NCBI RefSeq assembly: GCF_014698935.1
Contig: NZ_JACVMN010000001.1
Coordinates: forward strand, 124,001-188,000
DNA from: Flagellimonas sp. S3867
GTDB taxonomy: Bacteria > Bacteroidota > Bacteroidia > Flavobacteriales > Flavobacteriaceae
Reading direction: 5' to 3'
Length of the DNA stretch: 64,000 nucleotides
Positions 16,563-24,474 of the stretch are shown here, one piece after another (position 1 is the stretch's first letter; each line of letters starts with the position of its first letter). The notes beneath the pieces are model-generated. The model saw only the letters and a program-made list of their open reading frames with translations. It ran no database searches and was not told where the DNA came from. A program made the translations under genes and the position numbers.

Positions 16563-18113
16563 ATGACCTCAACCAAATTTCAAAGCCTCTCAGAATGGCT
16601 GTCTATTTTGAATATTATAAAAAAACATTTTGAACTAACGGGTATTAACAACACCTTTTCACGTGTCCTTTTAGTGACCATGTTCTTTGTTTGCGCAACT
16701 GTTATTTCTCAAACCAATTTGGTTCCTTCCAGTGCTAGAATACCAGAATTGAAGGCATGGATAGATGCAGAGGAACAAACAGGAGCGGATGGCTCTCTGA
16801 TTACCACCATCACCGATCAAGCCCAAGTTATTACAGGTATAACTGTGGAGGGATCAATCATGTTAAATGTGAGAAGTGATGGAAAAAAGGAATTCAGTTT
16901 TGCCGGTTCCAATAATGCAATCAATTTAGGGCAACCAACTGTATTGGATTTTACCCCAGGCACGGATGAGTTTACTATAATGGGGCTTTTGGGAACAGGA
17001 GTTCCAAGTCAAGGCGTTTTTGTGTGCAAAGGGATTTCAGGTGGTTCATGGCAATATGGTATAGATGTTACACAGAATAAATTCTGGACCAGCATTGGTA
17101 ATCCTTCAGATAAATACTTTATCCAAAGTGATGGATTGGTAAATGAGAACATCCATTTTACTCTTGTGGTTAAACAAAATGAATCAAGTCTATATTTGGA
17201 TGGCCAGCATATTGAGACTAGAGGAAGTGGAAGTATAGGAACAACTACACAAGATGTCGATGTCTTGATAGGGTCAAGACGTGCGAACGCTGATAATACT
17301 GGTTTTGGATATGAATATTCGGATCACTTAAGGAATGTTGGATTATTTAGCAAAGCACTTTCCACTTCAGAAATTCAGGCCATTTATACTGATTTGACAA
17401 ACCCATCTTCAGATACCCAGGCGCCCACTACCCCGGCATTGACCAGTGCAGGCCAGACCGACACTACGGCCGATCTTTCCTGGAATGGTGCAACGGACAA
17501 TGTTGGTGTAACGGGCTATAAGATTTTTAAAGATGGGAACCTTGAGGCCACCTTGGGCAATGTTAACGCCTACCAGGTAACAGGCCTTACAGCTAGCACA
17601 GCGTATAGTTTTACCGTTACAGCGTTGGATGCAGCAGGAAATGAGAGTTCAGCAAGCAATGCAGTTTCCATCACCACAGATGCAAGTTCCGGAGGAGGTT
17701 CGGGAGGTTCCGTGTGGTCAGAGTCCAATTCCGTGGCCAGTTATAGTGGTGATGTTGCCATAGGTACATCAGCCGTGCCCGCTGGTTACAAAATGGCCAT
17801 TGATGGTAAGTTGATCACGGAAGAGGTCAAGGTACAGCTCAGTGGCAACTGGCCGGATTATGTCTTTAAGGAAGACTATGACCTACCCACTTTAGAAGAG
17901 ATTCAAAAACATATTGAAGAAAAAGGGCATCTGCCCAATATTCCGTCGGCAAAGGAAATAGAAGTGAATGGAATTGAGCTTGGGGCAATGAACAAATTGC
18001 TGTTGGAGAAGATTGAAGAATTGACCCTATATATTTTACAACAGAGTGAAATGAACAAATCATTGGTGGAAGAAATAGCAATCATTAAAAAAACGATTAA
18101 TGAGAAACCTTAA
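16563..18113 (+). CDS. Secreted adhesin-like protein: LamG-type domain, Fn3, conserved stalk (copy 1)
   Basis: 516 residues. A 34-residue N-terminal extension precedes the signal peptide core (VLLVTMFFVCATVISQ). Residues 60–280 form a concanavalin/LamG-like β-sandwich (ELKAWIDAEEQ..., SSLYLDGQHIETRG, VGLFSKALSTSEIQAIY). One fibronectin-III domain follows (about 286–373, DTTADLSWNGATDNVGVTGY), then a Gly/Ser linker and the conserved end shared with the next three genes (YKMAIDGKLITEE, NWPDYVF, GHLPNIPSA), finishing in a coiled coil. No type IX sorting domain is seen. Overlaps the next gene by 14 bases. Likely a cell-surface fibre binding glycans, by domain content only. Confidence 0.8.
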   Translation: MTSTKFQSLSEWLSILNIIKKHFELTGINNTFSRVLLVTMFFVCATVISQTNLVPSSARIPELKAWIDAEEQTGADGSLITTITDQAQVITGITVEGSIMLNVRSDGKKEFSFAGSNNAINLGQPTVLDFTPGTDEFTIMGLLGTGVPSQGVFVCKGISGGSWQYGIDVTQNKFWTSIGNPSDKYFIQSDGLVNENIHFTLVVKQNESSLYLDGQHIETRGSGSIGTTTQDVDVLIGSRRANADNTGFGYEYSDHLRNVGLFSKALSTSEIQAIYTDLTNPSSDTQAPTTPALTSAGQTDTTADLSWNGATDNVGVTGYKIFKDGNLEATLGNVNAYQVTGLTASTAYSFTVTALDAAGNESSASNAVSITTDASSGGGSGGSVWSESNSVASYSGDVAIGTSAVPAGYKMAIDGKLITEEVKVQLSGNWPDYVFKEDYDLPTLEEIQKHIEEKGHLPNIPSAKEIEVNGIELGAMNKLLLEKIEELTLYILQQSEMNKSLVEEIAIIKKTINEKP

Positions 18114-19224
18114 AATTCAATTACTGTTTGTGTTGACCTTTTATATGGGTTTTATCCAAGCCCAGGAAATCTCCATTGTGGCATCATCTTCTAGTGCAGA
18201 TGATGGGAACGTGGTCTCAAATTCATATGACAATGACTTAAATACTAGATGGAGTGCGTACGATCATGGACAATGGGCTCAATTTGATTTGGGTTCCTCA
18301 CAAAACTTCAATGAAATTCAAATTGCCTTTTATGCGGGTAGTATACGCACGTCCACTTTTGACATACAAGTTTCAAATGATGGTTCCAATTGGACTACGG
18401 TTCAAAATGGTCTGGTCAGTAGTGGAGTCACAACTGAACTAGAAAGTTTTGCCTTATCCAATCAGAATAGTCGATATATACGCTATCTGGGTTTTGGAAA
18501 TTCTGTTAATGGATGGAATAGCCTGACCGAAGTAAAAATAATAAACAACATTGTGGCAGATACCCAAACCCCAACAGCTCCAACTCTTTTAGGCACTGCT
18601 CAGACCGACACTACGGCCGACCTTTCCTGGAGCGGTGCAACGGACAATGTTGGTGTAACGGGCTATAAGATTTTTAAAGATGGGAACCTTGAGGCGACCC
18701 TGAACAATGTAACTACTTATCAAGTGACCGGGCTTACAGCCAGTACAACATACAGTTTTACTGCATCAGCATTGGATGCGGCAGGTAATGAGAGTTCAAC
18801 AAGCAGTGCGGTTTCCGTCACCACAAATACCAGTTCAGGAGGAGGTTCGGGAAGTTCCATATGGTCAGAGTCCAATTCGGTAGCAAGTTATACTGGAGAT
18901 ATAGCAGTAGGTACGACCACTGTTCCTGCTGGATACAAAATGGCCATTGATGGTAAGCTTATTACGGAAGAGGTACTGGTACAACTAAGTGGCAATTGGC
19001 CTGACTATGTCTTCAAAGAAGGTTATGATTTGCCCACTTTAGAAGAAATCCAAAAACATATCAAAGAAAAAGGGCATTTGCCCAATATTCCATCAGCAAC
19101 AGAAGTCAAAGCCAATGGTATTGAACTTGGGGAGATGAATAGGTTACTCTTGGAGAAAATTGAGGAGTTGACACTGTACATCTTACAACTTAAAGAAGAA
19201 ATCAATTTGCTAAAGAATAAATAA
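18100..19224 (+). CDS. Secreted adhesin-like protein: discoidin (F5/8C) domain, Fn3, conserved stalk (copy 2)
   Basis: 374 residues with a signal peptide (LLFVLTFYMGFIQAQ). Residues 25–155 form an F5/8 type C (discoidin) domain: SYDNDLNTRWSAYDHGQWAQ, then FDIQVSNDGSNWT and RYIRYLGFGNS, a fold that commonly binds carbohydrates. One Fn3 domain (about 157–243), the Gly/Ser linker and the shared C-terminal stalk (LITEEVLVQLSGNWPDYVF to EELTLYILQLKEE) complete it. The Fn3 and stalk DNA is close to copy 1: the stretch around 18601–18690 differs from 17455–17545 at only a few bases. It is in the same operon, overlapping copy 1 and ending two bases before copy 3. Confidence 0.82.
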   Translation: MRNLKIQLLFVLTFYMGFIQAQEISIVASSSSADDGNVVSNSYDNDLNTRWSAYDHGQWAQFDLGSSQNFNEIQIAFYAGSIRTSTFDIQVSNDGSNWTTVQNGLVSSGVTTELESFALSNQNSRYIRYLGFGNSVNGWNSLTEVKIINNIVADTQTPTAPTLLGTAQTDTTADLSWSGATDNVGVTGYKIFKDGNLEATLNNVTTYQVTGLTASTTYSFTASALDAAGNESSTSSAVSVTTNTSSGGGSGSSIWSESNSVASYTGDIAVGTTTVPAGYKMAIDGKLITEEVLVQLSGNWPDYVFKEGYDLPTLEEIQKHIKEKGHLPNIPSATEVKANGIELGEMNRLLLEKIEELTLYILQLKEEINLLKNK

Positions 19225-19226
19225 TT

Positions 19227-20726
19227 ATGAGAAAAAATCTATCACTACCCACCCTTATCATATTGGTTTTTTGGGCAGGCAATAGTATAGCCCAATGCCC
19301 CGATCAATTAACAAACCAAAGTACCTCAATCACCCTGTCACCTGGCTATCCACGGGCTTATACCACAGCAACGGGCGTACAAATTGGTGCTTCATGCGGG
19401 CTTCACATAGTTGGCGACTTAGGTGCGACATGGGCGAGGTATGAAATTCCCATAAATGTTGCTGACAATGGACTTGTATCAGGAGACCAAATTGAAATTT
19501 CTATGGATGTCACCAATGCTACCGCAAATTTTATCTATGATGTGACAAACAGTGGGACTATTTTGGACTCGTCCGCTTTACCCGTATTGGGTAGAATAAT
19601 AACGGTGCCCTCGGGTGCCACTACCTTGCTCATTCGGTTGTTCACCAATAATAACCAAAGTGATGTCAGTGGTTCATTTGATATTAGTAACCTAAACGTC
19701 GCTAAAGTGGGAGCAGGAAACAATGACAGCCAAGCCCCAACAACCCCCAACCTAACTGCCACAGGGCAAACCGATACCACAGCCGATCTCTCGTGGAGTG
19801 GAGCAACGGACAATGTCGGCGTAACCGGATATAAGATCTTCAAAGATGGAGCTTTGGAAACTACTCTGGGGAATGTGAATACGTATCAGGTTACAGGGTT
19901 GACATCAAGCACCGCATATAATTTTACGGCAACGGCTTTGGATGCGGCTGGGAACGAAAGCCCAGCAAGTAACATAGTGGCTGTGACCACAGATACAAGT
20001 TCGGGTGGAAGTGACACTCAATCTCCAACAGCCCCAACTCTTTCAAGCACTGTTCAAACTGATACCACGATTGACCTCTCTTGGAGTGGGGCTACTGATA
20101 ATATAGGCGTAACAGGCTATAAGATTTTTAAAGATGGCACCATTGAGGCCACCTTGGGCAATGTGAACACTTATCAAGTGACCGGGCTTATAGCCAGTAC
20201 AACATACAGTTTTACCGCATCAGCATTGGATGCGGCAGACAATGAGAGTCTTGTCAGCAGTGCTGTTTCTGTCACCACCAATGCGAGTTCTGGAGGAGGT
20301 TCGGGAAGTTCCGTTTGGTCGGAATCGAACTCCGTTGCCAGCTATAATGGTGATGTGGCCATCGGTACTACTGCTGTTCCGACTGGATACAAAATGGCCA
20401 TTGATGGCAAGCTTATCACGGAAGAGGTCAAGGTGCAGCTCAGTGGCAACTGGCCGGATTATGTCTTTAAGGAAGGCTATGACCTACCCACTCTAGAGGA
20501 AATCCAAAAACATATTGAAGAAAAAGGGCATTTGCCCAATATACCATCTGCCGTGGAAGTAATGGCCAATGGATTTGAACTTGGGGAGATGAACAAACTA
20601 CTGTTGGAGAAGATAGAGCAGTTAACACTCCATACAATTAGGCAGCAGGAGTTACTCCAAAAACAACAGAAACAGATGCAAAACCTTCAGGAAGAGGTTT
20701 TCAACCTAAAAAAGAGTCACAACTAA
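19227..20726 (+). CDS. Secreted adhesin-like protein: unidentified β-domain, two Fn3, conserved stalk (copy 3)
   Basis: 499 residues with signal peptide (LPTLIILVFWAGNSIAQ). Residues 25–165 look like a β-sandwich of carbohydrate-binding type (WARYEIPINVADNGLVSG, LLIRLFTNNNQSDVSGSF) that I cannot place. Two Fn3 domains (about 168–255 and 263–350) are near-copies of each other, so this member gained an extra Fn3 unit. The linker and stalk (NWPDYVFKEGYDLPTLEE, GHLPNIPSA) match the other copies. The extreme C-terminus is Gln/Lys rich (QQELLQKQQKQMQNLQEE), a clear coiled coil. Same operon as copies 1, 2 and 4. Confidence 0.8.
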   Translation: MRKNLSLPTLIILVFWAGNSIAQCPDQLTNQSTSITLSPGYPRAYTTATGVQIGASCGLHIVGDLGATWARYEIPINVADNGLVSGDQIEISMDVTNATANFIYDVTNSGTILDSSALPVLGRIITVPSGATTLLIRLFTNNNQSDVSGSFDISNLNVAKVGAGNNDSQAPTTPNLTATGQTDTTADLSWSGATDNVGVTGYKIFKDGALETTLGNVNTYQVTGLTSSTAYNFTATALDAAGNESPASNIVAVTTDTSSGGSDTQSPTAPTLSSTVQTDTTIDLSWSGATDNIGVTGYKIFKDGTIEATLGNVNTYQVTGLIASTTYSFTASALDAADNESLVSSAVSVTTNASSGGGSGSSVWSESNSVASYNGDVAIGTTAVPTGYKMAIDGKLITEEVKVQLSGNWPDYVFKEGYDLPTLEEIQKHIEEKGHLPNIPSAVEVMANGFELGEMNKLLLEKIEQLTLHTIRQQELLQKQQKQMQNLQEEVFNLKKSHN

Positions 20727-20739
20727 ATAATTATAAAAC

Positions 20740-22683
20740 ATGGGAAGGACAATTTTATTCAATTTCATAATCCTTTTTATCCTATCCGGTAATTTGGTCA
20801 ATGCAAAAACAACAGTCGAAACAGAAAAAGAAATCATCGAAGAGGAAATGTTCGCGTTCCCTGGATGGAATCGCAAACAAGCCATTGATATTCAGTCAAG
20901 CAAAGTGTATGGCGCTATTTCACATATTGATTTTCCTGTTCTCATTACATTAGACCATCTTAACAGCGAAATTGTAGATGGTGGGGCTAACTCAGCCCTC
21001 AACGGAGGAGGGGACATCCGATTTTCCAGTGATTCAGCAGGCAATAACCAATTGGCAATAGAGGTAGTGGAGTTTATTACTAGTTCCACTGCTTCAAATC
21101 GTAAATGCCAAATATGGGTAAAGATCCCAAGTCTTTCCGCAACCACTAACACAACGATTTATATATGGTACAACAAGACTGGTGAGGTACAACCTGCAGC
21201 TAGCTCTACCTATGGAAGTGAAGCCGTCTGGTCTGCGAATTATGTTTCCATATGGCATATGGAGGAAAACCCAGGAGCAACTACCCCTCAAATTAAGGAC
21301 AGCGGTGCTGCTTCCAATCATGGAACATCTGTTGGAAGTATGGAAACCAATGACAGTCAACAGGGACAAATTGGAAATGGAGTTGTCTTTAATGGAGATA
21401 ATCAACTAATCAATGTTGGCAACAGCTCCAGTTTGAACCTCACGTCCAATTTTACCATTTCGGGCTGGTTCAACCCGACCCATTTCCATGACTTCTATGT
21501 TATGGCAAAGCGAAGTGAAACTGTTAGTAATGGGTATAATATTCTGCCACAAGCGGAGCAGGATTTAGAATATTTCGATGGGAATATTCAAGATACTGGT
21601 TTGAACTACAATATTAATCAGTGGAATTATGCGGTTATAAAGATGAATTCCAATGGAAATGGAATTATAGCTTTTTTGAATAACACATTTTCAGCGGAAA
21701 TCACGGTCGCTACACTTCCAGATGGATTAGGGCAAAATCTATATTTAGGAGGAAGAAGCTCCAATACTTTGGAAATCGGAGGAGAACTTGACGAACTTAG
21801 GGTATCCAACACCTATCGTTCCAATGGATGGATTTCTACTGAATACAACAACCAATTAAACCCTTCCACGTTTGCTTTCGCCGGAACCCCCGAAAGTGTT
21901 TCTGGTGGGGGAGGCGGTGACACCCAAGCTCCATCGGCACCAACCAACCCATCAAGTCCTGGCAAATCTGATACTACGGCCGACCTTTCCTGGAACGCAG
22001 CCACTGACAACGTCGGTGTTACGAATTATAGAGTATACAGGGACAACAATCTGGAGGCCACCTTGGGTAATGTTGGAACTTATGCGGTAACCGGTCTTAT
22101 GGCCAGCACTACATATAGTTTTACCATTACGGCTCTGGATGCCGCCGGGAACGAGGGTCCTGCCAGTACCGCAATTTCGGTGACCACTGATGCCAGCTCT
22201 GGGGGAGGTGGCTCGGGAAGTTCCGTTTGGTCGGAGGCCAACTCGGTCGCCAGTTATAGTGGAGACGTGGCAATAGGGACTACAACGGTACCCACAGGAT
22301 ATAAAATGGCCATTGATGGAAAGTTGATTACGGAAGAGGTCAAAGTGCAGCTTAGCGGCAACTGGCCGGACTATGTCTTTATGGAAGATTATGATCTGCC
22401 AACTTTAGAGAAGATACAAAAACATATTAAAGAAAAAGGGCATTTGCCCAACATTCCATCTGCTAAAGAGGTAGAAGAAAATGGGGTAGAACTTGGTGAG
22501 ATGAACCGATTACTGTTGGAGAAGATTGAGGAACTCACTCTTTACATGCTGCAACAACAAAACGAGTTAAAAAAACATAAATCAATAAACCAAAAGCTTG
22601 AAAGAAGGCTCAATCAATTAGAAAACCTATTAAGGACTGATGAAAAAAAAGAAAACCAAAAACCAAAACAAAACAGAAAATAA
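20740..22683 (+). CDS. Secreted adhesin-like protein: DUF2341 + LamG-type + Fn3 + conserved stalk (copy 4)
   Basis: 647 residues with a signal peptide (FNFIILFILSGNLVNA). Residues 45–175 match DUF2341 (FPGWNRKQAIDI, ISHIDFPVLITL, DIRFSSDSAGNN, TTIYIWYNK). About 195–375 is a LamG/concanavalin-like domain (GNGVVFNGDNQLINVGNSS, TISGWFNP, LGGRSSNTLEIGGELDELR). One Fn3 domain (about 405–490) and the shared stalk follow. The DUF2341–LamG pair is known from large bacterial surface proteins. The last residues are a charged tail (ENQKPKQNRK) that ends one base before the chaperone gene's ATG. Confidence 0.82.
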   Translation: MGRTILFNFIILFILSGNLVNAKTTVETEKEIIEEEMFAFPGWNRKQAIDIQSSKVYGAISHIDFPVLITLDHLNSEIVDGGANSALNGGGDIRFSSDSAGNNQLAIEVVEFITSSTASNRKCQIWVKIPSLSATTNTTIYIWYNKTGEVQPAASSTYGSEAVWSANYVSIWHMEENPGATTPQIKDSGAASNHGTSVGSMETNDSQQGQIGNGVVFNGDNQLINVGNSSSLNLTSNFTISGWFNPTHFHDFYVMAKRSETVSNGYNILPQAEQDLEYFDGNIQDTGLNYNINQWNYAVIKMNSNGNGIIAFLNNTFSAEITVATLPDGLGQNLYLGGRSSNTLEIGGELDELRVSNTYRSNGWISTEYNNQLNPSTFAFAGTPESVSGGGGGDTQAPSAPTNPSSPGKSDTTADLSWNAATDNVGVTNYRVYRDNNLEATLGNVGTYAVTGLMASTTYSFTITALDAAGNEGPASTAISVTTDASSGGGGSGSSVWSEANSVASYSGDVAIGTTTVPTGYKMAIDGKLITEEVKVQLSGNWPDYVFMEDYDLPTLEKIQKHIKEKGHLPNIPSAKEVEENGVELGEMNRLLLEKIEELTLYMLQQQNELKKHKSINQKLERRLNQLENLLRTDEKKENQKPKQNRK

Positions 22684-22684
22684 C

Positions 22685-23218
22685 ATGAATAAACTTCCAT
22701 TATACATATCCATTCTCGCATTGATCGCAAGTTGTGCGGCTTTTTTTCTATCGTTTTCAAAATCCGAATTGGTATATGTTGATATCAATAAGTTGGTAGA
22801 AGGATATGAAAGGACAAAGTTAGAACGTGAGGTTTTTGCTGAAAAAGCCAACACTATGAAAGCTAATGTAGATAGTTTAATGGGCAATTGGCAAACGGAA
22901 TTGAAAGCCTATGAAAAAGAACGACTTTCCATGACAAAGAAGGAGCTGGATTTAAAACAAAAACTATTGCAAAGTAAACAGCAGCAAATCAACAATTACC
23001 AGCAGGCCATTCAAAAACAGATTCAAGAGGAAGATCAGAAAATGACACAGACTGTGTTGAATGACATCAATGGATTTGTAACGGATTATGGAAAAGAAAA
23101 TGGATATAAAATTATCCTAGGTGCCAAAGGGGATGGAAATATTATGTACGCGCAAGATGCTTCAGATTTAACCCAAACCATATTGGATAAACTTAACGAT
23201 GAATACCAAGGAAAATGA
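22685..23218 (+). CDS. OmpH/Skp-family periplasmic chaperone
   Basis: 177 residues from ATG 22685, immediately after the copy-4 stop; an earlier in-frame ATG would lie inside that gene. An N-terminal hydrophobic segment (LPLYISILALIASCAAFFL) may be an uncleaved anchor or signal. Then come LVYVDINKLVEGYERTK, a long charged coiled coil (about 50–125), and YGKENGYKIILGAKGDGNIMY, the classic OmpH ending. Skp-type chaperones hold unfolded outer-membrane or secreted proteins in the periplasm. Its place behind four exported fibres suggests a dedicated role. Confidence 0.85.
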   Translation: MNKLPLYISILALIASCAAFFLSFSKSELVYVDINKLVEGYERTKLEREVFAEKANTMKANVDSLMGNWQTELKAYEKERLSMTKKELDLKQKLLQSKQQQINNYQQAIQKQIQEEDQKMTQTVLNDINGFVTDYGKENGYKIILGAKGDGNIMYAQDASDLTQTILDKLNDEYQGK

Positions 23219-23856
23219 GCAGGTATAAATCAATCCAGAATTTGAAGTGGAAAACCAAGGTGTTTTTACTAAGCATGCTTGTAGCGCTTCCTATTTCATC
23301 CTGTGGTGAAAACGATTTTGATTCCAAAAAGGAAATGCTAGCCTATTTGGCCGATGAAGAGAACGGATTCATTAAAACCAAAACGGTTAAAGGAATCGAC
23401 TATTCCCTAATGTACCGCCCCACCGATTTGATGGTACAGCATGAGTTGTCCGAGAACCCTGGGGATATTGAAATAGCAAAATTTAGGGAAAAGTATAAGG
23501 ATTACCTGTATTTCAATTTATCACTTGGAAAGGGCGATAGGGAAATACTAACCCATAGTTTAAAGGACAAAAGTAAATATAGACAGCTATTACATCAACT
23601 TTCCTTTAATATGAAAAATAGAATAACGGTTTCAACCCAAAAAAGAGATACGGTGCCTGTTATTGATTGCATATATCCGAGAATGTACGATTTGGATGGA
23701 AAAAACATGGTACTGTTCCTAGTGTCCAAAACTGACAAAATTCTGCAAACGGAGTTTTTAAACATTGTCATTTCGGATATGGGACTTTCTACCGGGGAGG
23801 TTGCTTTTAAGTTTCCTGTGGATTTAATAAAGAAAGAACCAAAACTAAAATTTTAG
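23215..23856 (+). CDS. Lipoprotein of unknown function
   Basis: 213 residues. The N-terminus is basic with a hydrophobic core and a lipobox (LVALPISSCGEN, Cys near residue 30). The mature part starts acidic (DFDSKKEMLAYLADEENGF), contains VKGIDYSLMYRPTDLMVQHE and ends VAFKFPVDLIKKEPKLKF. I know no named domain with this pattern, though similar lipoproteins accompany surface-protein loci in flavobacteria. It overlaps the chaperone gene by 4 bases (ATGA) and so is translationally coupled to it. Confidence 0.65.
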   Translation: MSRYKSIQNLKWKTKVFLLSMLVALPISSCGENDFDSKKEMLAYLADEENGFIKTKTVKGIDYSLMYRPTDLMVQHELSENPGDIEIAKFREKYKDYLYFNLSLGKGDREILTHSLKDKSKYRQLLHQLSFNMKNRITVSTQKRDTVPVIDCIYPRMYDLDGKNMVLFLVSKTDKILQTEFLNIVISDMGLSTGEVAFKFPVDLIKKEPKLKF

Positions 23857-23864
23857 AAGAGATT

Positions 23865-24464
23865 TTGAAGACCACAACACTCATATTACTTGTTTTATTG
23901 ACCTGTTTGCATTCTTTGATTGCGCAAAAAACTGAGGCCACAATACTATTCAAAAATGGAGAAGTGTTAACAGGATTGGCAAAATTCAAGGGCGAAGAAA
24001 AAATAATATTCAGAAAGACCAAAAAGTCTGAAAAACAAGTTTTTGAGCTTGATTTGGTAGACACTTTGAAAGTGCACCAAAAGGAAAGAAGCATTACTTA
24101 TACACAGGTAAGGATAAAAGACTCAGAGAAACCCAAGGTTTTGGAAATGGTCTCAACAGGTGAAAAAGCAACACTTTTTAGAAAAATTTCCGTGGGGTAT
24201 AATCCTGGAGTACCTGCACCAGGTGGTTATGGAACAGGAGCAATACCTACACATTATTCCATTAGCAGTTCCTATGTAAGAAAAGCAGGAGAAGATGAAG
24301 CAGTTTACTTGGGAAATAACCAACTCTTTTCCAAGAATTTTAAAAAGGGTGCAACGGAACTTTTTCAGGACTGTCCCTCCCTGATCAAGAAAATTGAAAA
24401 TAAAGAGTACAAAAAGAAAGACATAAAAGACATCATCGAATTCTACAATAATGAGTGCAATTAA
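23865..24464 (+). CDS. Exported protein of unknown function (divergent paralogue of 38485–39042)
   Basis: 199 residues from a TTG start preceded by AGAAGAG. A signal peptide (LILLVLLTCLHSLIAQ) leads to a β-rich N-terminal part (ATILFKNGEVLTGLAKFKG). The C-terminal pattern is YVRKAGEDEAVYLG ... ATELFQDCPSLIKKIENK ... DIKDIIEFYNNE. The same layout occurs in the protein at 38485–39042 (FYLKKKGEANFVDLG, EVFFPNAPAL, WVKQYNEI), so the two are probably distant paralogues flanking the RHS block. Function unknown. Confidence 0.65.
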   Translation: MKTTTLILLVLLTCLHSLIAQKTEATILFKNGEVLTGLAKFKGEEKIIFRKTKKSEKQVFELDLVDTLKVHQKERSITYTQVRIKDSEKPKVLEMVSTGEKATLFRKISVGYNPGVPAPGGYGTGAIPTHYSISSSYVRKAGEDEAVYLGNNQLFSKNFKKGATELFQDCPSLIKKIENKEYKKKDIKDIIEFYNNECN

Positions 24465-24474
24465 AAAAAGGACA

